Assembly (NCBI GenBank): GCA_963831605.1
Contig: CAWHQR010000002.1
Coordinates: forward strand, 1 to 64,000
DNA length: 64,000 bases
Direction of reading: 5' to 3'
From: DASUPK01 sp963831605
Lineage (GTDB): Bacteria; Actinomycetota; Thermoleophilia; Solirubrobacterales; 70-9
Positions 36,174-44,420 of this stretch are shown one piece after another (position 1 is the first letter of the stretch; every line of letters begins with the position of its first letter). The notes under the pieces are model-generated. The model was not told the DNA's origin. It did not search any database and saw nothing but the letters and a program-made list of their open reading frames with translations. Made by a program: the position numbers and the translations under genes.

Positions 36174-37088
36174 ATGAAGCATCGGCTTCGGTGTCCGGTC
36201 GTCGTCCTCGCCCTTCTAGCGATGGCTCTCGGCACGGGCGCAACCTGGTGTGTCGGATCGAGCAGCGCGGCGATCACACTCGGCAGCTCTTTGGCGACAC
36301 CGCCGGGGGGCAGCAACTCCGAGTCGAGCTGCTCCACCTTCAATTCGGACCGAGGCTGCCTCGCGGTCGACGACGTGATCCCAGGGCGGACCGTGGCGGT
36401 ACCACCGGGAATGACGGGCTTCATCGACAGGTGGAACGTCCTACTCGGCGCGGGCACCGACGCGCAGAAGATCCGCATCCGGATCGTCCATCCCGCAGGC
36501 CCCAACACCTTCACCGTGATCTCGTCGGGCGCTTTGCACGACGTTGCAGCCGGGGCCGGCATGTACTCGTTCACCGACCATCTGCAGGCCAGCGCCGGCG
36601 ACCAGGTGGGGCTCGAGTCCGAGGGGGCGAAGAGCATCGTCTGGAGAGCCCCCTCGATCGGGGGGACCCAGGTCGAGTGCGGTCCCGGGCCGCTGCCAGA
36701 CGGCGGTATGACCGGTCCATGCGGGTCCCCCTATAGCAACCAGGAGCACACTTTCAACGCTGACTTCGATCCGTCTAACACGCTCGCCCTCGGCGCGCTC
36801 ACGCGCAACAAGAAGAAGGGCACCGCCACCCTCGCCGTGAACGCTCCCAACCCCGGCGAGCTGATCGGGTCGGGCAACGGCGTCAAGGCTTCCTCCGCCG
36901 GCCGGGCGGTGACCAGTAAGTCGGTCCCGACTGGCGCAGCGCAGCTACTCATCAAGGCCAAGGGCAAGAAGAAGCGCAAGCTCAACGAGACCGGCAAGGT
37001 GAAGCTCAAGGTCGCGATCACCTTCACGCCGACCGGCGGGGACCCGAGCAAGCAGTCGTTGAAGGTGACACTCAAGAAGAAGCTCTAA
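36174..37088 (+). CDS. Secreted beta-domain protein with a Lys-rich C-terminus
   Basis: 304 residues. A signal peptide (MKHRLRCPVVVLALLAMALG) leads to a beta-sandwich domain (FIDRWNVLLGAGTDAQ, then GMYSFTDHLQASAGDQVGLE) with paired cysteines, and a C-terminal module (LGALTRNKKKGTATLAVNAP, GKKKRKLNETGKVKLKVAIT) ending LKKKL. The terminal module recurs in many secreted proteins of soil actinobacteria and looks like a wall-associated beta domain. Ligand and function are unknown. It is flanked by dyads on both sides, one at its stop codon. Confidence 0.75.
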   Translation: MKHRLRCPVVVLALLAMALGTGATWCVGSSSAAITLGSSLATPPGGSNSESSCSTFNSDRGCLAVDDVIPGRTVAVPPGMTGFIDRWNVLLGAGTDAQKIRIRIVHPAGPNTFTVISSGALHDVAAGAGMYSFTDHLQASAGDQVGLESEGAKSIVWRAPSIGGTQVECGPGPLPDGGMTGPCGSPYSNQEHTFNADFDPSNTLALGALTRNKKKGTATLAVNAPNPGELIGSGNGVKASSAGRAVTSKSVPTGAAQLLIKAKGKKKRKLNETGKVKLKVAITFTPTGGDPSKQSLKVTLKKKL

Positions 37089-37119
37089 GACCGCTGCTTC
37101 GGACGAAAACCAGCGGTCT
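37088..37119. repeat. Dyad repeat copy 6 (extended stem)
   Basis: AGACCGCTG and CAGCGGTCT form a perfect 9-bp stem around a GGACGA-type loop, starting on the last base of the preceding stop codon. Here it could also act as a terminator. Confidence 0.75.
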
Positions 37120-37182
37120 CGGATCTTGGAGTAATCAACTCGGGCGGCGGACGAAAGCTGAAAACCATCGCCTAGGGGTAGG

Positions 37183-37188
37183 TAGGTT
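37183..37188 (+). promoter_or_regulatory. -10 box TAGGTT, leaderless start of the VOC gene
   Basis: TAGGTT ends 6 nt before ATG 37195. Confidence 0.45.
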
Positions 37189-37194
37189 TGGACG

Positions 37195-37584
37195 ATGCGA
37201 ATCCGGTCGCTGGACCATCTGGTTTTGACGGTGTCCGACATCGCCGCAACGGTCCGGTTCTACGAGTCACTCGGCATGCGTCGAGAGGTCTTCGGCGATG
37301 AGCGCGTGGCCCTTCGCTTCGGAAATCAGAAGCTCAATCTCCACGAAGTGGGCGCAGAGCTCACCCCTCACGCAGCCCATCCGGCGCCGGGCTCGGCGGA
37401 TCTGTGTTTCTTGGTCGCTGACGACCTCGACCAGGTTGCCAAGTTGCTGTCGGAAAGGGGCATTCCGGTCGAACTTGGGCCGATCGCGCGTACAGGCGCT
37501 ACATCAGCCTTGGTCTCGCTATACATCCGCGATCCGGACGGCAATCTCGTCGAGCTCTCGCAGCCGGTCGAACCGGACGACTGA
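37195..37584 (+). CDS. VOC-superfamily (glyoxalase/bleomycin-resistance fold) protein
   Basis: 129 residues with two beta-alpha-beta-beta-beta modules. SLDHLVLTVSDIAATVRFYES gives the first His ligand position, FGNQKLNLHEVG the middle region, and YIRDPDGNLVELSQPV the C-terminal Glu. It is similar to small VOC proteins often annotated as virulence-type or biphenyl-dioxygenase-like, but the substrate is unknown. As a single gene between two dyads it looks like a one-gene cassette. Confidence 0.88.
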   Translation: MRIRSLDHLVLTVSDIAATVRFYESLGMRREVFGDERVALRFGNQKLNLHEVGAELTPHAAHPAPGSADLCFLVADDLDQVAKLLSERGIPVELGPIARTGATSALVSLYIRDPDGNLVELSQPVEPDD

Positions 37585-37602
37585 ATACCAAGTCGCGGCA
37601 CC

Positions 37603-37623
37603 GCTGCTTTGAACGAAAGCAGC
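37603..37623. repeat. Dyad repeat copy 7 (GAACG loop)
   Basis: GCTGCTTT and AAAGCAGC form a perfect 8-bp stem around a 5-nt loop, 18 bp after the VOC stop. Confidence 0.85.
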
Positions 37624-37626
37624 ACC

Positions 37627-37644
37627 GCTGCTTTGCATGAAAAG
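37627..37644. repeat. Dyad repeat copy 8 (partial, GCATGA loop)
   Basis: GCTGCTTT-GCATGA-AAAG. The right arm is lost after four bases. It is in tandem with copy 7. Confidence 0.65.
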
Positions 37645-37852
37645 GTCGAGAGATACTGCGTGGGCGAATCCGTGGAGAACGTCCCTACGGACCCGAGGCG
37701 GAACCCAATCCTCGCCATGGTGCATGACTAGCTGTATGGTCGGAGTGCGAACGACGTGCGGAGCGAGCCTCGTCCGGTTTTCGCTGATTCTCTGACTGAC
37801 CTGGGGTATCTCCCCCGCCGTCGCACCAAATTCGCGACCCATAGGAGGTGAC

Positions 37853-38368
37853 ATGGCACTGCATCGGAATTGGGTGCATGGGACGGCATTCGCCCCGCCC
37901 GAGTTGCCGAGCGTCGGCGTCGACGAGGTCAACGACAACCGCTGGACTGACCTCACGGGTCTACGCCAGGGATGGGGAACGACCTGGCAGGGAGTACCGA
38001 ACCAGTCCGCATGGTTTCACGTCGCGGTCCCGACCCCCTCGATTATCGAGGAAGCCCAGGTGCGGGTGAACCAGGTCTACGTCCTTTGGTCGGCCGGGTC
38101 GGGGATGCGGACGCCTCGGGATGGTCAGACGCGGGTGCGTTGATCACCGATGTTCACGTCTGGGACGGCCCGAATCGCGATCAAGACGTTCGGGGGCTTC
38201 AGGCGCTTTGGTGGCCACGCTACGCAGATCGACAGCCAGAACACATTCGCGCTTCCGGCCATGCCGCAGATCTCATTCGGGGTCGGGATCTCGGTTCGCG
38301 CCGAGTTCAAGAACGTGGGCAACCAGCTGGTCTGGTTCTCGGCCGCGGGCGCTGACTTCGAGATCTAG
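37853..38368 (+). pseudogene. Frameshifted small protein, first of two tandem paralogues
   Basis: A perfect AGGAGGTG site precedes MALHRNWVHGTAFAPPELP. The frame gives WFHVAVPTPSIIEEAQVRVN, shifts near 38095 (ALITDVHVWDGPNR is in another frame), and returns after about 38175 to finish HATQIDSQNTFALPAMPQIS and AEFKNVGNQLVWFSAAGADF. The whole looks like a 170-residue beta-rich protein. It resembles an uncharacterised group of bacterial proteins starting MALH-x-WVHG (possibly DUF6623, from memory and unverified). Function unknown. Confidence 0.6.
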
Positions 38369-38377
38369 GAGGGCGAA

Positions 38378-39144
38378 ATGGCACTGCATTCGATGTGGGC
38401 TCACGGTACGGCGTTCTCACCGCCCGAGTTCCCAACCACCGGGCTCGACAACGTGGACAATGTCCCCTATACGGATGTGCTCGGCATGCGTCGCGGGCCG
38501 GGCTCGTTCTGGCGCGGAGAACCCGGGAATGGCAACTGGTTTCACGTCTCGATCCCGACCCCGGTGATCGTCGGCGGGGACCGGGTGGCGCTGAAGCGAG
38601 TGTTCGTCAAGTACAGCGTCGGCGACCCCGGGGCATTTCTTCCCAACGAGGCGGGGGCAAACATCACCGACGTCCAGGTGTGGGAGGGCAGTAGTGCGCA
38701 TCCAGCAGTTCGGCCCGTTCCCGACTGACAAAGAGAAGTTCGGCGACCATCGCGGGGCCGCGGATGAGGACAACACGTTCGTGCTTCCGTTGCCATCGGT
38801 CTCATCCGGGATTGGAATCTCCGTGCGTGTCGAATTCGGCGGGTTCGGCGAGCCAGTCGTCCAGTTCGCCGCGGCCGGGGCGGAGTTACGAGTCGCAATC
38901 GTTCAGCTTCAACCTGGCCGTGGTTGGACCGTTTCCGGGGCCGGGGCTAGTCCAAGGGTCGTGCGGGCGATCGCGCCTCGCAGCTCGCCGCGGCCGGGGC
39001 GGAGTTCGAGTCGCAATCGTTCAGCTTCAACCTGGCCAAGTGGTTGGACCGTTTCCGGGGCCGGGGCTAGTCCAAGGGTCGGTCGCGGGCGAGATCCTCG
39101 TCGAGACGCTCGAGGTCCTCCGCGGGAGCAGCGGTATCGCGTGA
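38378..39144 (+). pseudogene. Frameshifted small protein, second tandem paralogue
   Basis: GGAGGG precedes MALHSMWAHGTAFSPPEFP, 9 nt after the first copy. It matches copy 1 through GNWFHVSIPTPVIVGG and NITDVQVWEGS, then shifts +1 near 38697 into RIQQFGPFPTDKEKFGDHRG, NTFVLPLPSVSSGIGISVRV and FAAAGAE. The 3' end is disturbed by a duplicated stretch of about 96 bp and ends in alternative frames at 39070 or 39144 (GEILVETLEVLRGSSGIA). Its shift lies at the same homologous point as the second shift of copy 1. Confidence 0.6.
38866..39081. repeat. Near-perfect 96-bp direct repeat
   Basis: 38866-38961 and 38985-39081 are almost identical, separated by 23 bp, differing by one extra A in the first unit and a missing AA later in it. 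Both encode the C-terminal end of the second paralogue (ESQSFSFNLA). Confidence 0.85.
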
Positions 39145-39328
39145 CTCCCAAGATCGAACCTCCCTAGCTGGTTTCAGGAAGGCGACGCTACAAGGACAGC
39201 CAGAGACCGCGCATCGGTAGAAGTCCGCAGCACCTGAGGTCCGATGACGGACACCTGCCCACCGTGTCTTTGTTCCGGAATCCGCCGATGAGCGATGAAT
39301 TCATCCGAGGAGACCGGTCTCTACCGTC

Positions 39329-39886
39329 ATGAGCGATAGAAAAGTAGTTCTCAAAATGATCCTGTCTATCGATGGTTTCGCCACCAGCCCCGACGGAACC
39401 CATGACTGGATGTTCGAGTGGTTCGGCGACGACGGTCGTGAGTGGACCCTTCGCGCCCTCGAGGAGGCCGGTGTTCACGCGATGGGCCGCCGAAGCTACG
39501 AGACCATGGGTCCGCACTGGGCCGCGTCCGAAGGGCCGATCGCAACCGCGATGAACGAGACGCCGAAGGCCGTCTTCTCCCACACCCTGAAGAAGGCGGA
39601 ATGGGGACCGGCCGAGATCTACGGCGGGGACCTGGGCGCGGAGATCGCGGACTTGAAGGCTCGGGACGACGAAGGAACCGTCCTCGTCCACGGCGGCCCC
39701 ACCTTCGCCAAGTCGCTGACCGGTCTGGGCCTCGTCGACGAGTACCAGCTGACGACAGTCCCGATTGCGATCGGTTCGGGCCGGAGCCCATTCGCAGAGC
39801 TGGGCGAGCACCTGAAGCTGAACGTCGTCGAAGAGGCGCGCTTCCGGAGCGGGGCCCTTGCGCAGACCCTGGTACCGAGGCGATGA
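39329..39886 (+). CDS. Dihydrofolate-reductase-like protein, second copy
   Basis: 185 residues. LKMILSIDGFATSPDGTHDWMFEW, GRRSYETMGPHW, VLVHGGPTFAKSLTGLGLVDEY and VPIAIGSGRSPF match the RibD C-terminal/DHFR-fold family, with the NADPH loop as HGG. It is clearly diverged from the copy at 5166 and belongs to the subgroup often called YyaP/YwjB-like. Substrate unknown. It lies within the dyad-bounded island without a dyad between it and the next gene. Confidence 0.85.
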   Translation: MSDRKVVLKMILSIDGFATSPDGTHDWMFEWFGDDGREWTLRALEEAGVHAMGRRSYETMGPHWAASEGPIATAMNETPKAVFSHTLKKAEWGPAEIYGGDLGAEIADLKARDDEGTVLVHGGPTFAKSLTGLGLVDEYQLTTVPIAIGSGRSPFAELGEHLKLNVVEEARFRSGALAQTLVPRR

Positions 39887-39946
39887 GCGACTGAAACGAC
39901 CCCGCGGCCTGGACTCGATTCCCTGAGCGGGTTAGGGTCGCCCGCA

Positions 39947-40417
39947 ATGACGACGATCCGAGTCACGATCGAGACGCCCTTGGCCCCGGAGCAAGTGCTT
40001 AGGGCTGCCAGAGACTTCTCGTCGCGGCGCGCGGAGGTGTTTCCGGCCGTCTCAATGGAGCGAATGGAGGTGCACGAGCTCGGCGACACCTCTGCCGAAG
40101 TCACTGAGGGCACTTCCACTGGCATCGGAACGAATTGGGAGCGGTGCGACTACGACTGGTCCCGGGAAGGGATCGTCACCGCGACGGTGACGGACTCAAA
40201 TGTCTATGCGGTGCCCGGAAGCAGCTGGGAGATCACCGCGCGACGGAAGAACAGCGCGACCGAAGTCGAGATGGCTTGGATCCGCGAGTTCCGGCACGGC
40301 CTCCGCGGGCGACTGTTCGGAACAGCCTTTCGCCTGTTCGGTAACCGCATCTTTCGAGGGTACGGTCACGACGTCATCGAGAACCTGGAGAAGGTCGAAG
40401 GTCCTGGCAGCTCTTGA
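39947..40417 (+). CDS. SRPBCC (START-like) family protein
   Basis: 156 residues. The opening IRVTIETPLAPEQVLRAARD and the amphipathic final helix (HDVIENLEKVEG) fit the helix-grip fold of polyketide-cyclase-like SRPBCC proteins, with a long beta sheet between (TNWERCDYDWSREGIVTATV). They bind hydrophobic ligands in a deep pocket. TAGGGT lies 8 nt before the ATG. The gene is followed 4 nt after its stop by dyad copy 9. Function unknown. Confidence 0.75.
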   Translation: MTTIRVTIETPLAPEQVLRAARDFSSRRAEVFPAVSMERMEVHELGDTSAEVTEGTSTGIGTNWERCDYDWSREGIVTATVTDSNVYAVPGSSWEITARRKNSATEVEMAWIREFRHGLRGRLFGTAFRLFGNRIFRGYGHDVIENLEKVEGPGSS

Positions 40418-40421
40418 GAAC

Positions 40422-40443
40422 GCTGCTTTTCGTCCAAAGCAGC
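40422..40443. repeat. Dyad repeat copy 9 (TCGTCC loop)
   Basis: GCTGCTTT-TCGTCC-AAAGCAGC, a perfect 8-bp stem 4 nt after the SRPBCC stop. Confidence 0.85.
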
Positions 40444-40507
40444 GGTTTGTCGAGTTTGCTCCGGATAGCGGAACAAAGTCGACAAGTGCGGCAAGGCCAT
40501 CGGCTTG

Positions 40508-40537
40508 GACCGCGGCTTTCCATGCAAAGCGGCGGTC
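40508..40537. repeat. Dyad repeat copy 10 (CCATGC loop), right island border
   Basis: GACCGC-GGCTTT-CCATGC-AAAGC-GGCGGTC. The outer GACCGC/GCGGTC arms match copy 6; the loop is the reverse complement of GCATGG. It lies 31 bp before the end of the antiporter gene. Confidence 0.75.
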
Positions 40538-40568
40538 TGAAATCACACCCGCAGGCGGCCTGGTGCCG

Positions 40569-41802
40569 CTATGCAAGAGCCGGCGCCTCGATCGGCCCGG
40601 AGGCGGGCTCGCCTCCGCGCCTGATCCAGCCGGCGAGCAGCGGGAAGATCAGCGTCGAGAGGATCGCGGCGCCCACGAGGCCCGCCGCCGTGGAGCTCGT
40701 CATGTGCCCAGCGCTGATCGCCAGGGTGGTGATGGCGACGACCAGAGGCAGCTCGGTCGCGCAGTAGACCGCGAGTGCAAAGCGGTCGCGAAGCACGAGC
40801 TCGCTGCGATAGAGCAGGAGTGCCGGCACCCCCCGCACGACCAGGAAGAGCGCGACGAACATCGGCACCTTGAGCATCGCCGTCGCGCTCGAGGTGAGCG
40901 CGTTCAGGTCGAACGCCATGCCGCTGGAGACGAAGAAGAACGGGATCAGCAGCCCGTAGCCGACGGCGGTCAGCTTCGAGTCGAAGACGCTGACCTCCCG
41001 GCCGCGGAGGGCCACCCGGGTGATCATCCCCGCCACGAATCCGCCGAGGAGCAGATCGAGGCCGAGTTGGGCGGCCAGGGCGACGAGGCTGAAGACGAGC
41101 ACGACGGCGAGGCGCACGGCGAGCTGGCTCGAAGTCTCGAAGGTCTTCTCGACCAGCGGCCAGCCGCGCCAGGCGGAGCGGACCGCCAGCAGGCCCGTGA
41201 TCACGGCGAGCACGATGAAGAGGACGAGGATCACCGCCTCGTGCAACGGGTGCCCGGTCGACAGGATCAGGGTGACGAGCAGGATCGGGCCGAACTCCCC
41301 GACCGCCCCGGCACCGAGCAGGTACGTCCCGAAGGTGGTCTTCATCTCTCCGGCGTCGCCCAGGATCGGGATCAGCGTCCCGATGGCCGTCGTCGCCATC
41401 GCGGAACCCGTGTAGAGGAAGGAGAGGATGATCCCGGCGGCCGCGAGCGCGCCCCCGATGCCGTAGGCCAGGATGAGCGAGATGCCCCATCCGACCACGG
41501 CCAGCTCGAGCGAGCGTCCCTTGATCCGGTCGAAGTCGATCTCGTAGCCGGCGAAGAAGAAGAGCATCCCGAGCCCCAGGTCGCCGAGCAGCGATGGTGG
41601 TCGGGTCGAGCCTGGCGATGTCGAGCCCCTGGGGGCCGATCAGGATCCCGAGCAGCAGCTCCAGAACCACCACGGGGATGGCCACCCGCGGCGAAAGCGC
41701 CAGCACGATCACGGCGGCCACGGCCGCAGCGATCACCATGACGAGGGCCGAGGTCTCGTCCACGCCGGCGGCGACGGTCACACCGGTGGGCAGCTGATGC
41801 AT
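40569..41802 (-). pseudogene. CPA2-type cation:proton antiporter with a single-base frameshift
   Basis: The N-terminal frame from ATG 41802 (VVLELLLGILIGPQGLDIARLDP) shifts near 41595; the rest, from SLLGDLGLGMLFFFAGYEIDF, is open to 40569. Removing one A restores LDPTTSLLGDLGLG. About 11-12 membrane helices are present, with the family ion-path region GFVAGMITR and FFFVSSGMAFDL. No TrkA-N regulatory domain follows. Such proteins exchange Na+ or K+ for H+. A sequence error is more likely than a real mutation, since the remainder is perfectly open. Confidence 0.85.
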
Positions 41803-41853
41803 CGGGCGGACTCTAGGCGCCGCGTCGGCCCGATCCGGACCTCTCTGGCGGGG

Positions 41854-44370
41854 CTACCGGTGCTTCTTGTGGCGCTTCTTCTTGTGGCAGCCGTGCTTCT
41901 TTTGCTTCTTCTTGGCCTCGGCCGCCCGCCTGTGCTTGCGCTTCTTGCACTGGGCCTTGGAACCGGCATCTCCCGATCCGGCATTTCCCGATCCGGGATC
42001 TCCCGAGCCCGGCAGCGTCAGCGGAGCCGGCTGGTTCTGGGAGGCCACGTAGTCGCGGCAGGGCTCGCCACGAAGGCCAGGGCAGGGCGGGAGCGGGGTC
42101 GAGGTGTCGACGCCCGGGACGACCGGCAGCTCGAGGCGCGACGGCATCGAACCGCCGTAGCCGATGGCGACGTTCGCCTGCGAGGAGGGGTCGGCTTCGG
42201 CGAACGCCCAGATGGGCTGATCGCCGTTGGGCGCGCTGATCCGTACCCGGATCCGCGAGCCCGCCCGGTACATGTGGCCCTCGTAGTAGAGGGGGATCGT
42301 GACCGGCACGAACTGGTCCGAGGGCATGTCCGCGAAGTCCTCTTGGCGCAGGCTCTGGACGGGCTCGAGCTCGGTGCTCTTGGCGTCGTCGAGCTTGCGT
42401 GCCCTGGTGCGGAGCCAGCCGCCCTGCACGAACGTCTCCTTGCCATCCGGCCGGACCTCGCTGACGGTGGCCTGGAGGTCGACGTTGGGCGTCGAGGAGC
42501 GAACCCAGAGATCGATTCGCCCGGCGCCGATCACGGCGGTGTTCTGGTCGAGCGGCGTCGTCAGGTAGGAGACCGCCGTCCCCGCGGGATCCTGACTCCA
42601 CTGATATGGCGGAGTGGCTGTCCAGAGGCCGTTGGCGCCTGAGCCCGTGTCGCCGGTGAAGTCGGTGGCGGGTCGCGCGTGGGAGTCCCAGGTGAAGCCA
42701 TCGGCCGCCGGGCTCCCGGGGGACTGGTCGGCGAGCGCGCCGCCGGCTCCGAGATACCAGGAGCGGGCCTGGGTGCCGGGGATCGGGAAGCTGGAGAAGG
42801 ACTGCTCGAAGGCCGGATACGGCCATCCCGGGTTCGATGAGTTCCCCGCGCCGTTGTCGAAGAGGACGCGAACCGATGGCAGGGCTTCGAATGCCGACTG
42901 CGCTCCGCTCAGGGTCAGTTGTGTCTGGATCGGGTCGGGTGGGAGGGTCGCCACGGGCGGCGATCCGCCGGGCCCCTGGATTCCCCAGATCGTCTGCATC
43001 GCAATCGGCCAGCTCGCCTGGACGATCGGCTCGAAGAGGCTCGCCCCCGGGGCCTGTTGGGCGACGTAGATCGACAGGAAGTCATAGAGGCGGTTGTACG
43101 TCTCGGGATCGAGCGAGTCGGTGTGGACCCCATTCGTGTAGGTGAACCACTTCTTGTCGGTCCCCGACATGTGCTCGGCCAGCGTCGGGCAGTGGCCGCC
43201 CGTCTGCTCGTCCGTCCACTGGCACGCCATGAAGACCGGGACGTTGATCTTGTGGACGAAGGTCGTGGGGGAGAGCGGGTCGGCGACGTCGGGCACGTAG
43301 TGATCGTTCGCCCGGATCTTCGCCAGCAGGTCGCTGGCTTCGGGATGGAGGTCCTGGTTCGCCTGACAGGTCGTGTCCCCGTCGGCGATTCGCTGGACCG
43401 CGTACGGCTGTGCCCCGTTGCCTGGATCGCTCGGATCAGCCGCCTTGGCCTGGTCCTGGCGCTCCTTGGCCCAGTCGACGGCGAAGCCGGTGTTCAGGAC
43501 CCCGCCGGGATACAGCGTCGTCTGGGTCTGGTCGATCACCGACAGCGGCGAGATCGCGGCCAGGTCCGGCGGCTGCGTCTGGGCCGTGAAGAGCTGGCTG
43601 ATGCCCCCGTACGAGATGCCGAGCATCCCGACCTTGCCGTGGGCGACCCAGGGCTGATGGGCGACCGTCTCGACCACGTCATAGCCATCCAGGTTCTGCA
43701 GCGGCTCGAAGAAGTCGAAAGCGCCGCCGGAGCAGCCGGTGCCCCGCATGTTGACGTCGACGACCGTGAAGCCCATCAGGTTGGCCAGAGCCTCGATGCC
43801 GCTGACCGGGCCCGCAGGATTCGCGTAGCCGTAGCCGGAGTACTCGACCAGGGTCGGCGACGGGTTGAGTGAGCTGGGCGGCGGCGCGGCGGCGGCTATC
43901 GCATTGCTGAGAGCGGCAGGGAGAGGGAGGGAGTTCACGACATCCGTGGGGGGATGGACGTCATAGGCGAGCTTCGTGCCGTCGCGCATCGTCATGTAGC
44001 CGTAGCCGTGGGTGAGAAGCGTCTGGTTGTAGATGGAAGGATCGGGAGGCGCTGCCGATGTACCCGCCTTGATCGGGTCCTGCCTCACCGTCAGCGGATC
44101 CGAGGTCTCCGCGCCGGACTGCACCGTGTAGCCGGTGCCGGGGCTGACGTCACGGAAGAGCGCTCCTCCGCGGGAGTTGGCGTTCCTCGTCTGGACGACG
44201 TTGTCGGAGGAATCGAGGAGGGAGACCGGGGCGTTCGGGGTCAGGCCGGTGACGTCCACCTGCTCGGTGCTTCCGCGGGCGTCGAAGCTGGCAGCCGAGG
44301 CGCTGCCCGCAAACGCGAGCGCGGCGACCGCAACCACCAGAAAGCTCCCCATCCCCATTATTCGGTACAT
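41854..44370 (-). CDS. Secreted CocE/NonD-family (S15-type) hydrolase with a basic tail
   Basis: 838 residues from ATG 44370 (an upstream GTG would add seven). Signal peptide, an N-terminal beta domain, the alpha/beta-hydrolase domain with nucleophile GISYGG (about 255) and oxyanion-side MRGTGCSGGAFDFFE, then the PepX-C jelly roll (GRIDLWVRSSTPNVDLQATV, YYEGHMYRAGSRIRVRISA). A GSGDPGSGNAGSGDAGS linker leads to a tail of Lys, Arg and His (CKKRKHRRAAEAKKK). The family cleaves X-Pro dipeptides, esters or acyl groups outside the cell. The His of HTDS is a candidate triad member. Confidence 0.88.
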   Translation of the reverse strand: MYRIMGMGSFLVVAVAALAFAGSASAASFDARGSTEQVDVTGLTPNAPVSLLDSSDNVVQTRNANSRGGALFRDVSPGTGYTVQSGAETSDPLTVRQDPIKAGTSAAPPDPSIYNQTLLTHGYGYMTMRDGTKLAYDVHPPTDVVNSLPLPAALSNAIAAAAPPPSSLNPSPTLVEYSGYGYANPAGPVSGIEALANLMGFTVVDVNMRGTGCSGGAFDFFEPLQNLDGYDVVETVAHQPWVAHGKVGMLGISYGGISQLFTAQTQPPDLAAISPLSVIDQTQTTLYPGGVLNTGFAVDWAKERQDQAKAADPSDPGNGAQPYAVQRIADGDTTCQANQDLHPEASDLLAKIRANDHYVPDVADPLSPTTFVHKINVPVFMACQWTDEQTGGHCPTLAEHMSGTDKKWFTYTNGVHTDSLDPETYNRLYDFLSIYVAQQAPGASLFEPIVQASWPIAMQTIWGIQGPGGSPPVATLPPDPIQTQLTLSGAQSAFEALPSVRVLFDNGAGNSSNPGWPYPAFEQSFSSFPIPGTQARSWYLGAGGALADQSPGSPAADGFTWDSHARPATDFTGDTGSGANGLWTATPPYQWSQDPAGTAVSYLTTPLDQNTAVIGAGRIDLWVRSSTPNVDLQATVSEVRPDGKETFVQGGWLRTRARKLDDAKSTELEPVQSLRQEDFADMPSDQFVPVTIPLYYEGHMYRAGSRIRVRISAPNGDQPIWAFAEADPSSQANVAIGYGGSMPSRLELPVVPGVDTSTPLPPCPGLRGEPCRDYVASQNQPAPLTLPGSGDPGSGNAGSGDAGSKAQCKKRKHRRAAEAKKKQKKHGCHKKKRHKKHR

Positions 44371-44420
44371 GCCGCGACCACTCAAGCACACCGCGGCCGC
44401 TCATGTCGCAGTTCCCCCCG

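Noticed and set aside
35886..36182. A small minus-strand frame crossing the AT-rich patch
   Set aside because: Amino acids follow base composition (Asn, Tyr and Ile in the AT part), with no ribosome site and no motif.
40200..41741. A 513-residue plus-strand frame rich in Arg, Asp and His
   Set aside because: It lies antisense to the SRPBCC and antiporter genes, has no family motifs, and its composition is that of a GC-rich shadow frame.
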